Assembly: GCA_038144955.1 (NCBI GenBank)
Contig: JAYQOT010000003.1
Span: 9,233-73,232 of the forward strand
From: Ga0077527 sp038144955
Lineage (GTDB): Bacteria; Pseudomonadota; Gammaproteobacteria; Burkholderiales; SG8-41
Reading direction: 5' to 3'
Length of the DNA stretch: 64,000 nt
Part shown: positions 46,466 to 56,749 of the stretch, piece by piece
Numbering within the stretch: position 1 is the first letter of the stretch
Layout: each line of letters opens with the position of its first letter
Program-made: the position numbers and the translations under genes
Notes under the pieces: model-generated
What the model was told of the DNA's origin: nothing
The model's database searches: none
What the model saw: the letters and a program-made list of their open reading frames with translations, nothing else

Positions 46466-46576
46466 GCGGACTCTTTTCTTCAGTGGTTCAAAAAACTGGC
46501 GTAACTGTAGCGGCCATGGCCTGAATCAGCAAGCGCAGCGCAGGCAAGAGCTTTGAGCTAAAACGGCTTTTTCGGC

Positions 46577-46599
46577 TTTTCCACATTTATTGTGGATAA
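46577..46599. other. inverted pair of DnaA-box-like sequences
   Basis: TTTTCCACA (46577-46585, one mismatch to the box) and TGTGGATAA (46591-46599, a perfect box on the minus strand) face each other across 5 bp. DnaA binding is possible; no dnaA or dnaN is nearby to indicate an origin. Confidence 0.4.
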
Positions 46600-46690
46600 G
46601 CCTGTGCACAGCCTGTAAACGGTCAACCTAAGTCCCGCTTCCGGCTCAGAAAAAGCGGATTGCCTATTTCATGGACTGGTAATAAAAGTC

Positions 46691-46708
46691 AATTAAAACA
46701 TATAGTTA
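46691..46708. repeat. AT-rich 18-bp repeat, copy 1
   Basis: AATTAAAACATATAGTTA, identical to 50655-50672. In GC-rich DNA an exact 18-bp AT-rich repeat is unlikely by chance. The role is unknown. Confidence 0.6.
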
Positions 46709-46995
46709 ATTAAATCATCCCGGGGCGATGTGAAAGCGCTTTTTGAGTAAATGTTTTGCGTTCCGGGATTGTGGATGACTTGTGCCGGAAAAATCGTTTT
46801 GCATCCGCGGTTTGCGGCGCTTTTCGCGGCGTGCTCGCCACGTTTTTTCATGGCTCCGGTGGATTGCGACAGCAATCAACTACGCTTTAAGCATGGCTGG
46901 CGCAGCGGATTGATTGCCACGTGAGATGTTCACGGCGAAAATAAACGGGTGTCGAATAAAATCATCAACACAGCAAGGCCAAAGGAAATGCATCA

Positions 46996-47295
46996 ATGAC
47001 TTTTTTCGTCGAAGGCGTCAACAAATCCCTGGAACCGCAAAAACAGGTGCGCCGCATCGGCGAGTTCAAGACGGTGGCAGAGGCGGTCGAAGTGGCACAA
47101 AAGACCGTGGATGCTTTTCTGCAGAGCCAGCATCGCCCGGGCATGGAGGCCAAGTCGCTTTTCGCCATGTATCAGGAGAAAGCTGAATTCCCGTTCATTT
47201 TCCGCGACGATGACCGCACGTTCAACGTGCCCGGTTTCAATCATGTCCAGTATTCACACCAGAGGATCAAGGCGCTTTGCGAAGCCAAACGCTGA
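46996..47295 (+). CDS. small hypothetical protein
   Basis: Protein of 99 aa, not recognised. The ATG is preceded by AAAGGAAA at a sensible distance. It has no signal peptide or membrane segment. Features are a charged helix (about residues 25-45, KTVAEAVEVAQKTVDAF) and a C-terminal stretch rich in Phe, Asp and Arg (FPFIFRDDDRTFNVPGFNH). It sits 67 bp upstream of xseA on the same strand. Codon use looks like that of its neighbours, so it is probably real. Confidence 0.65.
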   Translation: MTFFVEGVNKSLEPQKQVRRIGEFKTVAEAVEVAQKTVDAFLQSQHRPGMEAKSLFAMYQEKAEFPFIFRDDDRTFNVPGFNHVQYSHQRIKALCEAKR

Positions 47296-47362
47296 GCCTG
47301 TTTCCCCCGTTTGTTTTTTCCTTTGCTCCGGTGGTTGTTGACCGGTCCGGCAGCATCCTCTG

Positions 47363-48703
47363 ATGTCCGATCTGCTCGAGCAGGCGACACAGCAAACCGT
47401 CATCTCGGTCGCCGAACTGAACCGCCTCGCCCGCAGCGCCATCGAGCGCCATGTGCCGCTGTTGTGGGTCGCGGGAGAGATTTCCAACTACAAGCGCTAT
47501 GACAGCGGGCACTGCTATTTCTCGCTGAAGGACGAAGCTGCCCAGGTTGATGCGGTGATGTTCCGTCACAAGGCGCAGCATCTCGACTGGGTCCCGGAAA
47601 ACGGCATGCAGGTCGAAGTGCGGGCAACCGCGACCGTCTATGAGGCGCGCGGCAAATTCCAGCTGGTGGTGGATGCCATGCGCCGTGCCGGCCTTGGTGC
47701 GCTCTATGCTGCGTTCGAAAAACTCAAGGCCAGGCTGGAGAAAGAAGGCCTGTTCGACGCGGCGCTGAAGCGGGAACTGCCGCCTTTCCCGCGCACGGTC
47801 GGCGTGGTGACTTCACCGCAGGCCGCGGCGCTGCGCGACGTGATCAGCGCACTGCGCAGGCGCATGCCCGGAATAGGCGTCATCCTTTACCCGGCGCCGG
47901 TGCAGGGAGAGGGTGCTGCGCAGAAAATTGCGGATGCGATTGCGCTGGCGGGCGCCCGCGCAGAATGCGATGTGCTGATAGTCTGCCGGGGCGGAGGCAG
48001 CATCGAGGATCTGTGGGCGTTCAACGAGGAAGTGGTGGCGCGGGCGATCCGCGCCTGTCCGCTGCCGGTGGTCTCGGGCGTCGGCCACGAAACCGATTTC
48101 ACGATCGCGGACTTTGCGGCTGACCTGCGTGCCCCGACGCCCACTGCCGCCGCCGAGCTGGTCAGTCCCGATGCGGCGAAACTGCGGCGTGACCTGGCGC
48201 TGGCCGGTCAGCAGCTGGCTCGGGTGTTCGCGCGCGGGATCGAAGATCGCATGCAGCGGCTTGATTACCTGTCGCGGCGGCTGACCCATCCCGGAGAACG
48301 CCTGCGCAACCAGTTCATCCATCTTCAGCATCTGGGCAGCCGCCTGCGCGGCAGCTGGCGGCTGGGAGCGGAAGCGCAGACATGGACTTTGCGCGATGCT
48401 GCACAGCGGTTGCGTGCTTCGGCGCCGGATACCAGCCTTCGGCAGCACCGGCAGCAGGAGCTGGCGCGGCGACTTCACGGCGGTCTGCGCGATCATCTGG
48501 CAACGGCGGTAGAAAGGGTGGGCGCGGTGCGCGCCCACCTGCTGCACCTCAATCCGCAGCGTGTCCTCGAGCGCGGTTACAGCATCACCGAGACCGCTGA
48601 CGGCGTCATCGTGCGCGACAGTGCGAAATTGTCAGCGGACCAGGAGCTCAAGGTCACGCTGGCGAAAGGCTGGGCCGGGGTGCGGGTGAAGCGCACGGGA
48701 TAG
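47363..48703 (+). CDS. xseA: exodeoxyribonuclease VII large subunit XseA
   Basis: Catalytic subunit of the single-strand exonuclease VII. It has 446 aa. The N-terminal OB-fold (about residues 10-100) includes VAGEISNYKRYDSGHCYFSLKD. The catalytic domain has GVVTSPQAAALRD and the conserved GGGSIEDLWAFNEE and VSGVGHETDFTIADFAADLRAPTPTAAAE (seen in parts). A long coiled coil follows. The partner subunit gene xseB is not in the window. Confidence 0.97.
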   Translation: MSDLLEQATQQTVISVAELNRLARSAIERHVPLLWVAGEISNYKRYDSGHCYFSLKDEAAQVDAVMFRHKAQHLDWVPENGMQVEVRATATVYEARGKFQLVVDAMRRAGLGALYAAFEKLKARLEKEGLFDAALKRELPPFPRTVGVVTSPQAAALRDVISALRRRMPGIGVILYPAPVQGEGAAQKIADAIALAGARAECDVLIVCRGGGSIEDLWAFNEEVVARAIRACPLPVVSGVGHETDFTIADFAADLRAPTPTAAAELVSPDAAKLRRDLALAGQQLARVFARGIEDRMQRLDYLSRRLTHPGERLRNQFIHLQHLGSRLRGSWRLGAEAQTWTLRDAAQRLRASAPDTSLRQHRQQELARRLHGGLRDHLATAVERVGAVRAHLLHLNPQRVLERGYSITETADGVIVRDSAKLSADQELKVTLAKGWAGVRVKRTG

Positions 48704-48834
48704 CGACGCCGTGCCTTGACGTGCAGCCGGTTGCTGCATATAAGGTCTTTCCGGGGAGGCGATGGAAGCGGGACCCTGTCCCGGTTCGCAGGACAGCTGC
48801 AGACGCACTGCCCACAGACAACGGGGTTTGAACC

Positions 48835-49665
48835 ATGAACGAGTTCGATTTCACGCGGCCTTCCCAGAGCGAGGTTTACAACGCCAACGTCGCGCGACTG
48901 TTTTTTCACGCCAATGGCCAGACGCGCAGCGTTGCAGCGGGCAACGTGCTGTTCAAGGAAGGCGCTCCCGGCGACTCCATGTATTTCCTGGCCAGTGGCG
49001 ACATGGCGCTGACCCGTGGCGGCAAGCCGCTGGACGTGATCAAGGCCGGGGAGGTGCTGGGCGAGATGTCGGTGCTGACCGGTGTGCCGCGCAGTGCCAC
49101 GGCGACCGCCAAGTCGGACTGTGAAGTGATCGAAATGAGCGGACCGGTATTTTCCGGGGCCATTCAGAAGTCGCCTGAATTCGCACTGATGCTGCTGGCG
49201 ATTCTGATCAAGCGCCTGCGCCTGGCCCTCGCCATGCAGATGCTCGGCAAGGGTGCTGCCGGCGCCAACGAAGCCATTCCAACCTCTGGTGCGGTGTTCG
49301 ACGCGGCATTGCTGCAGGAACTCACTTCCAATTTTCCGGCGCGGCCCCCGGTTTACCAGCCCAAGAACGCAGTCATCATGCGCGAGGGCGAGGCCGGCAT
49401 CTTCATGTACGTGGTTATCGACGGCATCATCCGCATCAGCGTAGGCGAGAAGGTGGTCGAACTGGTCAAGGCCGGTGGGGTTTTCGGCGAGATGGCGCTG
49501 GTCGACCAGTCCAAGCGCGCCGCAACTGCGGCTGCATCGGCGGACAGCAACCTGATGTCGATCAACCGCAACGACTTTCTGACGCTGATCAAGACCAACC
49601 CGGCTTTCGGGCTTTCGCTGCTCAAGGCGCTGGCCAACCGCCTGCGCAATACCGGGAAAAAATAA
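48835..49665 (+). CDS. protein with two cyclic-nucleotide-binding domains
   Basis: Protein of 276 aa with two cNMP-binding domains and no DNA-binding or kinase domain. The first spans about residues 20-130 with phosphate-binding cassette GEMSVLTGVPRSATATA; the second about 165-270 with GEMALVDQSKRAATAAA. Both cassettes keep the Arg that contacts the cyclic phosphate. No signal peptide. It could be a cytoplasmic sensor or scaffold responding to cAMP or a similar ligand. It stands alone between xseA and miaA, and its partner is unknown. Confidence 0.85.
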   Translation: MNEFDFTRPSQSEVYNANVARLFFHANGQTRSVAAGNVLFKEGAPGDSMYFLASGDMALTRGGKPLDVIKAGEVLGEMSVLTGVPRSATATAKSDCEVIEMSGPVFSGAIQKSPEFALMLLAILIKRLRLALAMQMLGKGAAGANEAIPTSGAVFDAALLQELTSNFPARPPVYQPKNAVIMREGEAGIFMYVVIDGIIRISVGEKVVELVKAGGVFGEMALVDQSKRAATAAASADSNLMSINRNDFLTLIKTNPAFGLSLLKALANRLRNTGKK

Positions 49666-49678
49666 ACTCTGCTGTCTT

Positions 49679-50644
49679 TCAGGACTCGCCGGCGATCACG
49701 ATCGCCTCGAGTTCCTGGCGCACGTATTCCAGCACCAGGTCGCCGACATTTTCGGCGAGGCAGTCGAACTCGGTGAGATCCTCCATTCCCCGCAGCCAGG
49801 TCAACTGGCGCTTGGCGAGCTGGCGGGTTGCCGCGATGCCCTGTTCGCGCAGTTCCTCGAGGCTGATTTTTCCCGTGATGTGGTCCAACGCCTGTCGGTA
49901 GCCGACGCAGCGCATCGCCGGCGTATCGGGGTCGAGTGCGTATTCATCTTGCAGCCGGCGCACTTCATCGACCAGCCCGGCGGAGAGCATGGCATCGAAC
50001 CGCGCCGCAATACGTTCATGCAGCACCGCGCGGTCGCCAGGCACCAGCGCGATGCGGATCGGGGTGTAGGGGAAATAGACGTATTTGGGTTTCTTCAGCA
50101 GGTCGGTCATCGACTTGCCGGTGATGTAATAAATTTCCAGCGCGCGCTGGATGCGTTGTGCATCGTTGGGGTCCAGCCTTGCCGCGGTCTCGGGATCGAC
50201 CTTGCGCAGTTTGTCGTGGATCGCAGGCCAGCCTTCCTCCTCGGCCATGGTTTCGATGATCAGCCGTATGGCCGAGTCGGCTTCGGGCAAGTCGTTCAGT
50301 CCTTCGACCAGTGACTTGAAATACAGCATCGTGCCGCCAACCAGCAGGGGGATGTTGCCGCGCTCGGTGATTTCGCGCATCAGCGCCAGCGCGTCGTCGC
50401 GGAAGCGCGCTGCGGAATAGCTTTCATGCGGTTCGATGATGTTGATCAGGTGATGCGGCGCGCGCGCCAGCGTTTCGGCGTCGGGTTTGGCGGTGCCGAT
50501 GTTCATTTCCCTGTAGATCTGCGCCGAATCGACGCTGATGATTTCGCAGGGCAGCGTGGTGGCGAGCCGGATGGCTATCGCGGTCTTGCCGCTGGCCGTA
50601 GGGCCCATCACCAGGATGGCTGGCGGTTGCACGGGAGTGGACAT
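49679..50644 (-). CDS. miaA: tRNA dimethylallyltransferase MiaA
   Basis: Adds dimethylallyl to A37 of tRNAs reading U-starting codons. It has 321 aa. The P-loop GPTASGKTAIAI (about residues 14-25) and DSAQIYREMNIGTAKP follow the family pattern, with the later RIQRALEIYYITGKS. The downstream hfq found in E. coli is absent. The gene follows mutL after 28 bp that include an AT-rich repeat. Confidence 0.97.
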   Translation of the reverse strand: MSTPVQPPAILVMGPTASGKTAIAIRLATTLPCEIISVDSAQIYREMNIGTAKPDAETLARAPHHLINIIEPHESYSAARFRDDALALMREITERGNIPLLVGGTMLYFKSLVEGLNDLPEADSAIRLIIETMAEEEGWPAIHDKLRKVDPETAARLDPNDAQRIQRALEIYYITGKSMTDLLKKPKYVYFPYTPIRIALVPGDRAVLHERIAARFDAMLSAGLVDEVRRLQDEYALDPDTPAMRCVGYRQALDHITGKISLEELREQGIAATRQLAKRQLTWLRGMEDLTEFDCLAENVGDLVLEYVRQELEAIVIAGES

Positions 50645-50654
50645 AAAAATAATT

Positions 50655-50672
50655 AATTAAAACATATAGTTA
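50655..50672. repeat. AT-rich 18-bp repeat, copy 2
   Basis: AATTAAAACATATAGTTA, the same as 46691-46708. It fills most of the 28-bp gap between mutL and miaA, upstream of the miaA start on the minus strand. No Shine-Dalgarno is evident for miaA here. Confidence 0.6.
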
Positions 50673-52430
<1,758 letters not shown>

Positions 52431-52588
52431 GGACTGATTATAAGGCGTAGGCTGCCTCCGGAACTGCGCGGGGAGTGGTGGTTCCCGTATAATCCCGCCA
52501 TGTGGAGCGGCATGCCATGCCGCTCACGGTGTTTCATCCATTCAGGTCCTGCGGACCCTCAACTGAAGGTGCTGGAAAAGGGGAGTTC

Positions 52589-54175
52589 ATGCCTCAGACG
52601 ATTGGTGTGCCAAAAGAAACGGCGGCGGGTGAGCGGCGCGTGGCGACCGTTCCTGAAGTCGTAGAAAAACTGATCAAGCTCGGCTTCAAGGTGCGCGTCG
52701 AGTCCGGTGCCGGTGATGCCGCCAACGTCAGCGACGAGGCGTATCGCGCGGCCGGTGCAGAGATTGCTGCGACTGCCGCCGAACTGTGGTCCGGCTCGGA
52801 CATCGTGTTCAAGGTGGCTGTGCCGACGGCAGCCGAAGTCGGCCTGCTGCGCGAAGGCGGCACGCTGATCGGTTTTATCTGGCCGGCGCAGAATCCGGAA
52901 TTGATGCAGCAGCTTGCTGCGAAAAAAGCTACCGTGCTGGCCATCGATTCGCTGCCGCGCCAGCTCTCGCGCGCGCAGAAGATGGACGCACTGACATCCC
53001 AGGCCAGTGTTGCCGGCTATCGCGCGGTGATCGAGGCAGCCAACGCCTTCGGCCGCTTCTTCAACGGCCAGATAACTGCCGCGGGCAAGCTGCCCCCGGC
53101 CAAGGTATTCATCGCTGGCGCCGGTGTTGCCGGTCTGGCTGCGATCGGTACCGCCGCGGGGCTCGGCGCCATCGTGCGCGCCAACGACACCCGCGCCGAA
53201 GTCGCCGACCAGGTGGTTTCGCTGGGCGGTGAGTTCGTCAAGGTGGATTACGAGGAAGAAGGCTCCGGCGGCGGCGGTTACGCCAAGGTCATGAGCGAGG
53301 GCTTCCAGCAGGCGCAGCGCGAGATGTATGCGAAGCAGGCGCGCGAGGTGGACATCATCATCACCACAGCGTTGATTCCCGGCAAGCCTGCGCCGCGGCT
53401 GATCAATGCCGACATGGTGAAGTCGATGAAACCCGGCAGCGTGATTGTCGACATGGCGGCGGAGCGTGGCGGCAACTGCGAACTGACCGAACCCGGGCAG
53501 GCCGTGGTGAAGCACGGCGTGACCATCATCGGCTATAGCGATCTCAACTCGCGCCTGGCCAAGCAGTCGAGCACCCTGTATTCGACCAACCTGTTCCGCC
53601 TGACGGAGGAACTGTGCAAGACCAAGGACGGCGTGATCAACGTCAACATGGAAGACGATGCCATCCGCGGCCTGACGGTGATCAAGGACGGCGGCATTAC
53701 CTGGCCGCCACCGCCGATCAAGATGCCCGCAGCGCCGCCCAAGCCCGCCGCGGCCGCCAAGCCGGTCGAAAAGAAAGGCCACGGCCACGATGTCGGCGGA
53801 CCGATGCCGGCAAAGACGCTGGCCATCGTGTTCGGCATCGGCGCGCTGGCATTCTGGTTTGTCGGCGCCTATGCGCCGCCGGCCTTCCTCAACCATTTCA
53901 CGGTGTTCGTGCTGGCCTGTTTCGTCGGCTACATGGTGGTGTGGAATGTGACACCGGCGCTGCATACGCCGCTGATGAGCGTGACCAACGCCATCAGCAG
54001 CATTATCTGCATCGGCGCGCTGGTGCAGGTCGCGCCCCCGGTGGCGGAGGCGGCGGGTTCGCGTCCCGCGGCGTGGATACTGGGGCTGGCAGTGGCCGGC
54101 ATAGTGCTGACTGCGATCAACATGTTCGGCGGCTTCGCGGTGACGCGACGCATGCTCGACATGTTCCGCAAGTAG
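52589..54175 (+). CDS. pntA: NAD(P) transhydrogenase subunit alpha PntA
   Basis: Proton-translocating transhydrogenase alpha subunit. It has 528 aa from the ATG at 52589, with GGGAG just upstream. The NAD-binding domain I (about residues 1-380) contains GVPKETAAGERRVATVPEVV and the Rossmann motif VFIAGAGVAGLAAIGTA. A Pro/Ala/Lys linker (about 380-410) is followed by four membrane helices. The subunit is not split into PntAA and PntAB; domain I and the first membrane part are one chain, as in E. coli. pntB follows 7 bp later. Confidence 0.97.
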   Translation: MPQTIGVPKETAAGERRVATVPEVVEKLIKLGFKVRVESGAGDAANVSDEAYRAAGAEIAATAAELWSGSDIVFKVAVPTAAEVGLLREGGTLIGFIWPAQNPELMQQLAAKKATVLAIDSLPRQLSRAQKMDALTSQASVAGYRAVIEAANAFGRFFNGQITAAGKLPPAKVFIAGAGVAGLAAIGTAAGLGAIVRANDTRAEVADQVVSLGGEFVKVDYEEEGSGGGGYAKVMSEGFQQAQREMYAKQAREVDIIITTALIPGKPAPRLINADMVKSMKPGSVIVDMAAERGGNCELTEPGQAVVKHGVTIIGYSDLNSRLAKQSSTLYSTNLFRLTEELCKTKDGVINVNMEDDAIRGLTVIKDGGITWPPPPIKMPAAPPKPAAAAKPVEKKGHGHDVGGPMPAKTLAIVFGIGALAFWFVGAYAPPAFLNHFTVFVLACFVGYMVVWNVTPALHTPLMSVTNAISSIICIGALVQVAPPVAEAAGSRPAAWILGLAVAGIVLTAINMFGGFAVTRRMLDMFRK

Positions 54176-54182
54176 GAGACCG

Positions 54183-55601
54183 ATGATGTCATTCAGTCTA
54201 GTCACGGTTGCCTACATCGGCGCCACCATCCTCTTTATTCTCAGTCTCGGCGGCCTGTCGCATCCGGAAACTTCGCGTCGCGGCAACCTCTACGGCATCA
54301 TCGGCATGACCATTGCCGTGCTGGCGACCATATTCGGACCCCAGGTCACGGCCCAGGGTTACGCCTGGATCATTATTGCCATGGTCATCGGCGGCTCGAT
54401 CGGTCTCTATGCCGCGCGCACCGTCAAGATGACCCAGATGCCGGAACTGGTCGCGCTGATGCACAGCCTGGTCGGGCTTGCCGCGGCACTGGTCGGTTTT
54501 GCCACCTACATCGATCCCGCGGCCAATGCGGGCATGCAGGGCGCGGAAAAGGTCATCCACGAAGTGGAGATCTATGTCGGCATCCTGATCGGTCTGGTTA
54601 CGTTCTCCGGCTCGGTGATTGCCTTTGGCAAGCTCTCCGGCAAGATCGGCGGGAAACCCATGCTGCTGCCCGGGCGGCACTGGCTTAACCTGGCGGGATT
54701 GCTGATCGTCATTTATTTCGGAGCCCAGTTCATCAAGGCCGGGTCCATCGTTTCCGGCATGCTGCCGCTGGTGGTGATGTCGGTGATCGCGCTGCTGTTC
54801 GGCATACACATGGTGATGGCCATCGGCGGTGCCGATATGCCGGTGGTGGTCTCGATGCTCAACAGCTATTCGGGATGGGCTGCAGCGGCGACCGGCTTCA
54901 TGCTCAACAATGACCTGCTGATCGTCACTGGCGCGCTGGTCGGCTCCAGCGGTGCGATCCTGTCCTACATCATGTGCAAGGCGATGAACCGCCATTTCAT
55001 CAGTGTGATTGCGGGTGGTTTCGGCACCGGCGGTGGTGCACCTGCGGCGAAGGCAGGCGAGCAGCCGGCCGGCGAGGCGGTACCGGTCAGCGCCGCCGAA
55101 ACTGCAGAGATGCTGCGCGAGGCGAAGAACGTGATCATCGTCCCCGGCTACGGCATGGCGGTGGCGCAGGCACAGCATACGGTGTTCGAAATAACGAAAC
55201 TGCTGCGTGAGAAGGGTGTAAACGTGCGCTTCGGCATCCACCCGGTCGCCGGTCGCATGCCGGGCCACATGAACGTGCTGCTTGCCGAAGCCAAGGTGCC
55301 CTACGACATCGTCCTTGAAATGGATGAACTCAACGAGGACTTTCCGGATACCGACGTGGCGATGGTCATCGGCGCCAACGACATCGTCAACCCGGCGGCG
55401 CAGGACGATCCATCGAGCCCTATTGCCGGCATGCCGGTGCTGGAAGTGTGGAAGGCCAAGACTTCGGTGGTGATGAAGCGCAGCATGGCTTCGGGTTATG
55501 CGGGTGTTGATAATCCATTGTTTTATAAAGAAAATAACCGCATGCTCTTCGGGGACGCCAAGAAGATGCTGGACGAAGTGCTGACTGTGCTGAAATCCTG
55601 A
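54183..55601 (+). CDS. pntB: NAD(P) transhydrogenase subunit beta PntB
   Basis: Beta subunit with membrane domain and NADP-binding domain III. It has 472 aa; the start is one of two adjacent ATGs behind AGGAG. About nine transmembrane helices occupy residues 1-275. A short linker leads to domain III with VIIVPGYGMAVAQAQHTVFE and the NADP-binding RFGIHPVAGRMPGHMNVLLAEA. Together with pntA it couples proton flow to NADPH formation. A terminator follows. Confidence 0.97.
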   Translation: MMSFSLVTVAYIGATILFILSLGGLSHPETSRRGNLYGIIGMTIAVLATIFGPQVTAQGYAWIIIAMVIGGSIGLYAARTVKMTQMPELVALMHSLVGLAAALVGFATYIDPAANAGMQGAEKVIHEVEIYVGILIGLVTFSGSVIAFGKLSGKIGGKPMLLPGRHWLNLAGLLIVIYFGAQFIKAGSIVSGMLPLVVMSVIALLFGIHMVMAIGGADMPVVVSMLNSYSGWAAAATGFMLNNDLLIVTGALVGSSGAILSYIMCKAMNRHFISVIAGGFGTGGGAPAAKAGEQPAGEAVPVSAAETAEMLREAKNVIIVPGYGMAVAQAQHTVFEITKLLREKGVNVRFGIHPVAGRMPGHMNVLLAEAKVPYDIVLEMDELNEDFPDTDVAMVIGANDIVNPAAQDDPSSPIAGMPVLEVWKAKTSVVMKRSMASGYAGVDNPLFYKENNRMLFGDAKKMLDEVLTVLKS

Positions 55602-55618
55602 CCGGGATCCCCCGTCAT

Positions 55619-55651
55619 AAAAAAACAAGGGCCGCAGTTGCGGCCCTTGTT
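55619..55651. terminator. intrinsic terminator between pntB and tctC2
   Basis: A perfect 12-bp stem (AACAAGGGCCGC and its complement) with a 4-nt loop. The minus strand has a long T-run, so it terminates the TctC gene strongly; it is a weaker stop for pntB on the plus strand. Confidence 0.88.
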
Positions 55652-55674
55652 CATTGCTGCAGCCTTTTCGCGGC

Positions 55675-56634
55675 TCAGTCGAGGCGAACCTTGGTCTGCC
55701 GGACCACGTCTTTCCAGCGCTGGTCTTCGGAAACCAGCAGCTTGCGGAAGTCTGCGGGACTGCCAATGGCAGAATCGAATGTCAGCGAAGCGAAACGGTC
55801 CTTGACTTCAGGTGCGGCGAGAGCCTTGTTGATCGATTGATTGAGTATCGTAACCACGTTGTTCGGCAGTCCGGCAGGACCGAGAATGCCGTACCACTGG
55901 AAACTGACGAAATCCTTTACGCCCGCTTCCACGAATGTTTGCGTGCCGGGCAGCAGCGGGTGGCGCTGCGGGCTGGTGATTGCCAGCACCTTGAGACGTC
56001 CGGCTTTGACATGCGGCATCGCGGCAGGAACGGCGTTCATCACCAGCGGGATCTGGCCGGCTGCGGCATCGGCCAGCGAGGGGCCTCCACCCTTGTACGG
56101 CACATGGTTGAGGGTCAGGCCGGTCTTGAGGCGCAGCCATTCATAGACCAGGTGTGGTCCGCTGGCGAGCCCGCTCGAGCCCATCGCGAGTTTTTCGGTC
56201 TGGGCCCGCGGCATCTTCAGCAGTTCACTCAGGGTGTTGGTATTGAACTTGGGATTTGCAAGCAGGGCCTGCGGCGAGGTGGCCACCAGATTGATCGGTG
56301 AGAAGTCCCGGATCGCGTCATAAGGCGGCTTGGCGTACACCAGCGAATTGATGGTGTGCGGCGCATCGGCAAGAATGATGGTGTGGCCGTCGGCCGGCGC
56401 ACGCGCCGCGATGAGTGTGCCGATCAGCCCGGTAGCGCCGGGGCGGTTGTCGATGACGAAAGTCTGGCCCAGGTATTCGTTCAGCTTGTTGCCGATGGCG
56501 CGGCCAGTGATATCCGAACCGCCGCCGGGCGGATAGGGCACGATCAGCCGCACCGGCCGGGTCGGGTAGCCGTCGGCTGCGAACAGGGATGGTCCCGCGA
56601 TCAGCAGGAGCAGGGGCAGCAGAAAACGGGACAT
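55675..56634 (-). CDS. TctC/Bug family solute-binding protein (second)
   Basis: Periplasmic Bug receptor of 319 aa from the ATG at 56634, with a signal peptide (RFLLPLLLLIAGPSLFA). Family blocks include YPTRPVRLIVPYPPGGGSDITGRAIG, FVIDNRPGATG and the later VPYKGGGPSLADAAAGQI. Its partners TctA/TctB are absent. It differs clearly from the TctC at 37931, so it is a separate paralogue rather than a recent duplicate. It is divergent from the class V aminotransferase, which suggests a shared regulatory region. Confidence 0.92.
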   Translation of the reverse strand: MSRFLLPLLLLIAGPSLFAADGYPTRPVRLIVPYPPGGGSDITGRAIGNKLNEYLGQTFVIDNRPGATGLIGTLIAARAPADGHTIILADAPHTINSLVYAKPPYDAIRDFSPINLVATSPQALLANPKFNTNTLSELLKMPRAQTEKLAMGSSGLASGPHLVYEWLRLKTGLTLNHVPYKGGGPSLADAAAGQIPLVMNAVPAAMPHVKAGRLKVLAITSPQRHPLLPGTQTFVEAGVKDFVSFQWYGILGPAGLPNNVVTILNQSINKALAAPEVKDRFASLTFDSAIGSPADFRKLLVSEDQRWKDVVRQTKVRLD

Positions 56635-56749
56635 GACTGTTCTCCTCAGGGCGTGGCGTGTGCGATGGATATCCGCTGTCCAGATTAGCAGCAAGCCCTG
56701 CGCTACGGAAGCGCCGGTCTGCTACCATGCCCGGGAAAAGGGATCACTG

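Larger units (their letters stand above)
46466..46995. other. AT-rich intergenic region with DnaA-box-like sites
   Basis: A 530-bp gap of lower GC between exbB (minus) and a small plus-strand gene. It contains paired DnaA-like boxes (46577-46599), a copy of an 18-bp AT-rich repeat (46691-46708) and a further TGTGGATGA-like sequence near 46770. It presumably carries the exbB promoter. A 60-codon minus-strand frame here (46693-46875) looks non-coding. Confidence 0.5.

Noticed and set aside
46693..46875. 60-codon minus-strand frame in the AT-rich gap
   Set aside because: No ribosome-binding site, no domain, and it crosses the 18-bp repeat; probably non-coding.
46466..46995. Chromosomal replication origin
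   Set aside because: Only one perfect DnaA box plus weaker ones, and no dnaA, dnaN, gyrB or parAB nearby.
52559..55766. Two long minus-strand frames opposite pntA and pntB
   Set aside because: His- and Arg-rich shadow translations of clear transhydrogenase genes.
56633..56749. N-terminal extension of the class V aminotransferase
   Set aside because: Antisense to the TctC signal-peptide start and unlike the family; the ATG at 56750 fits better.
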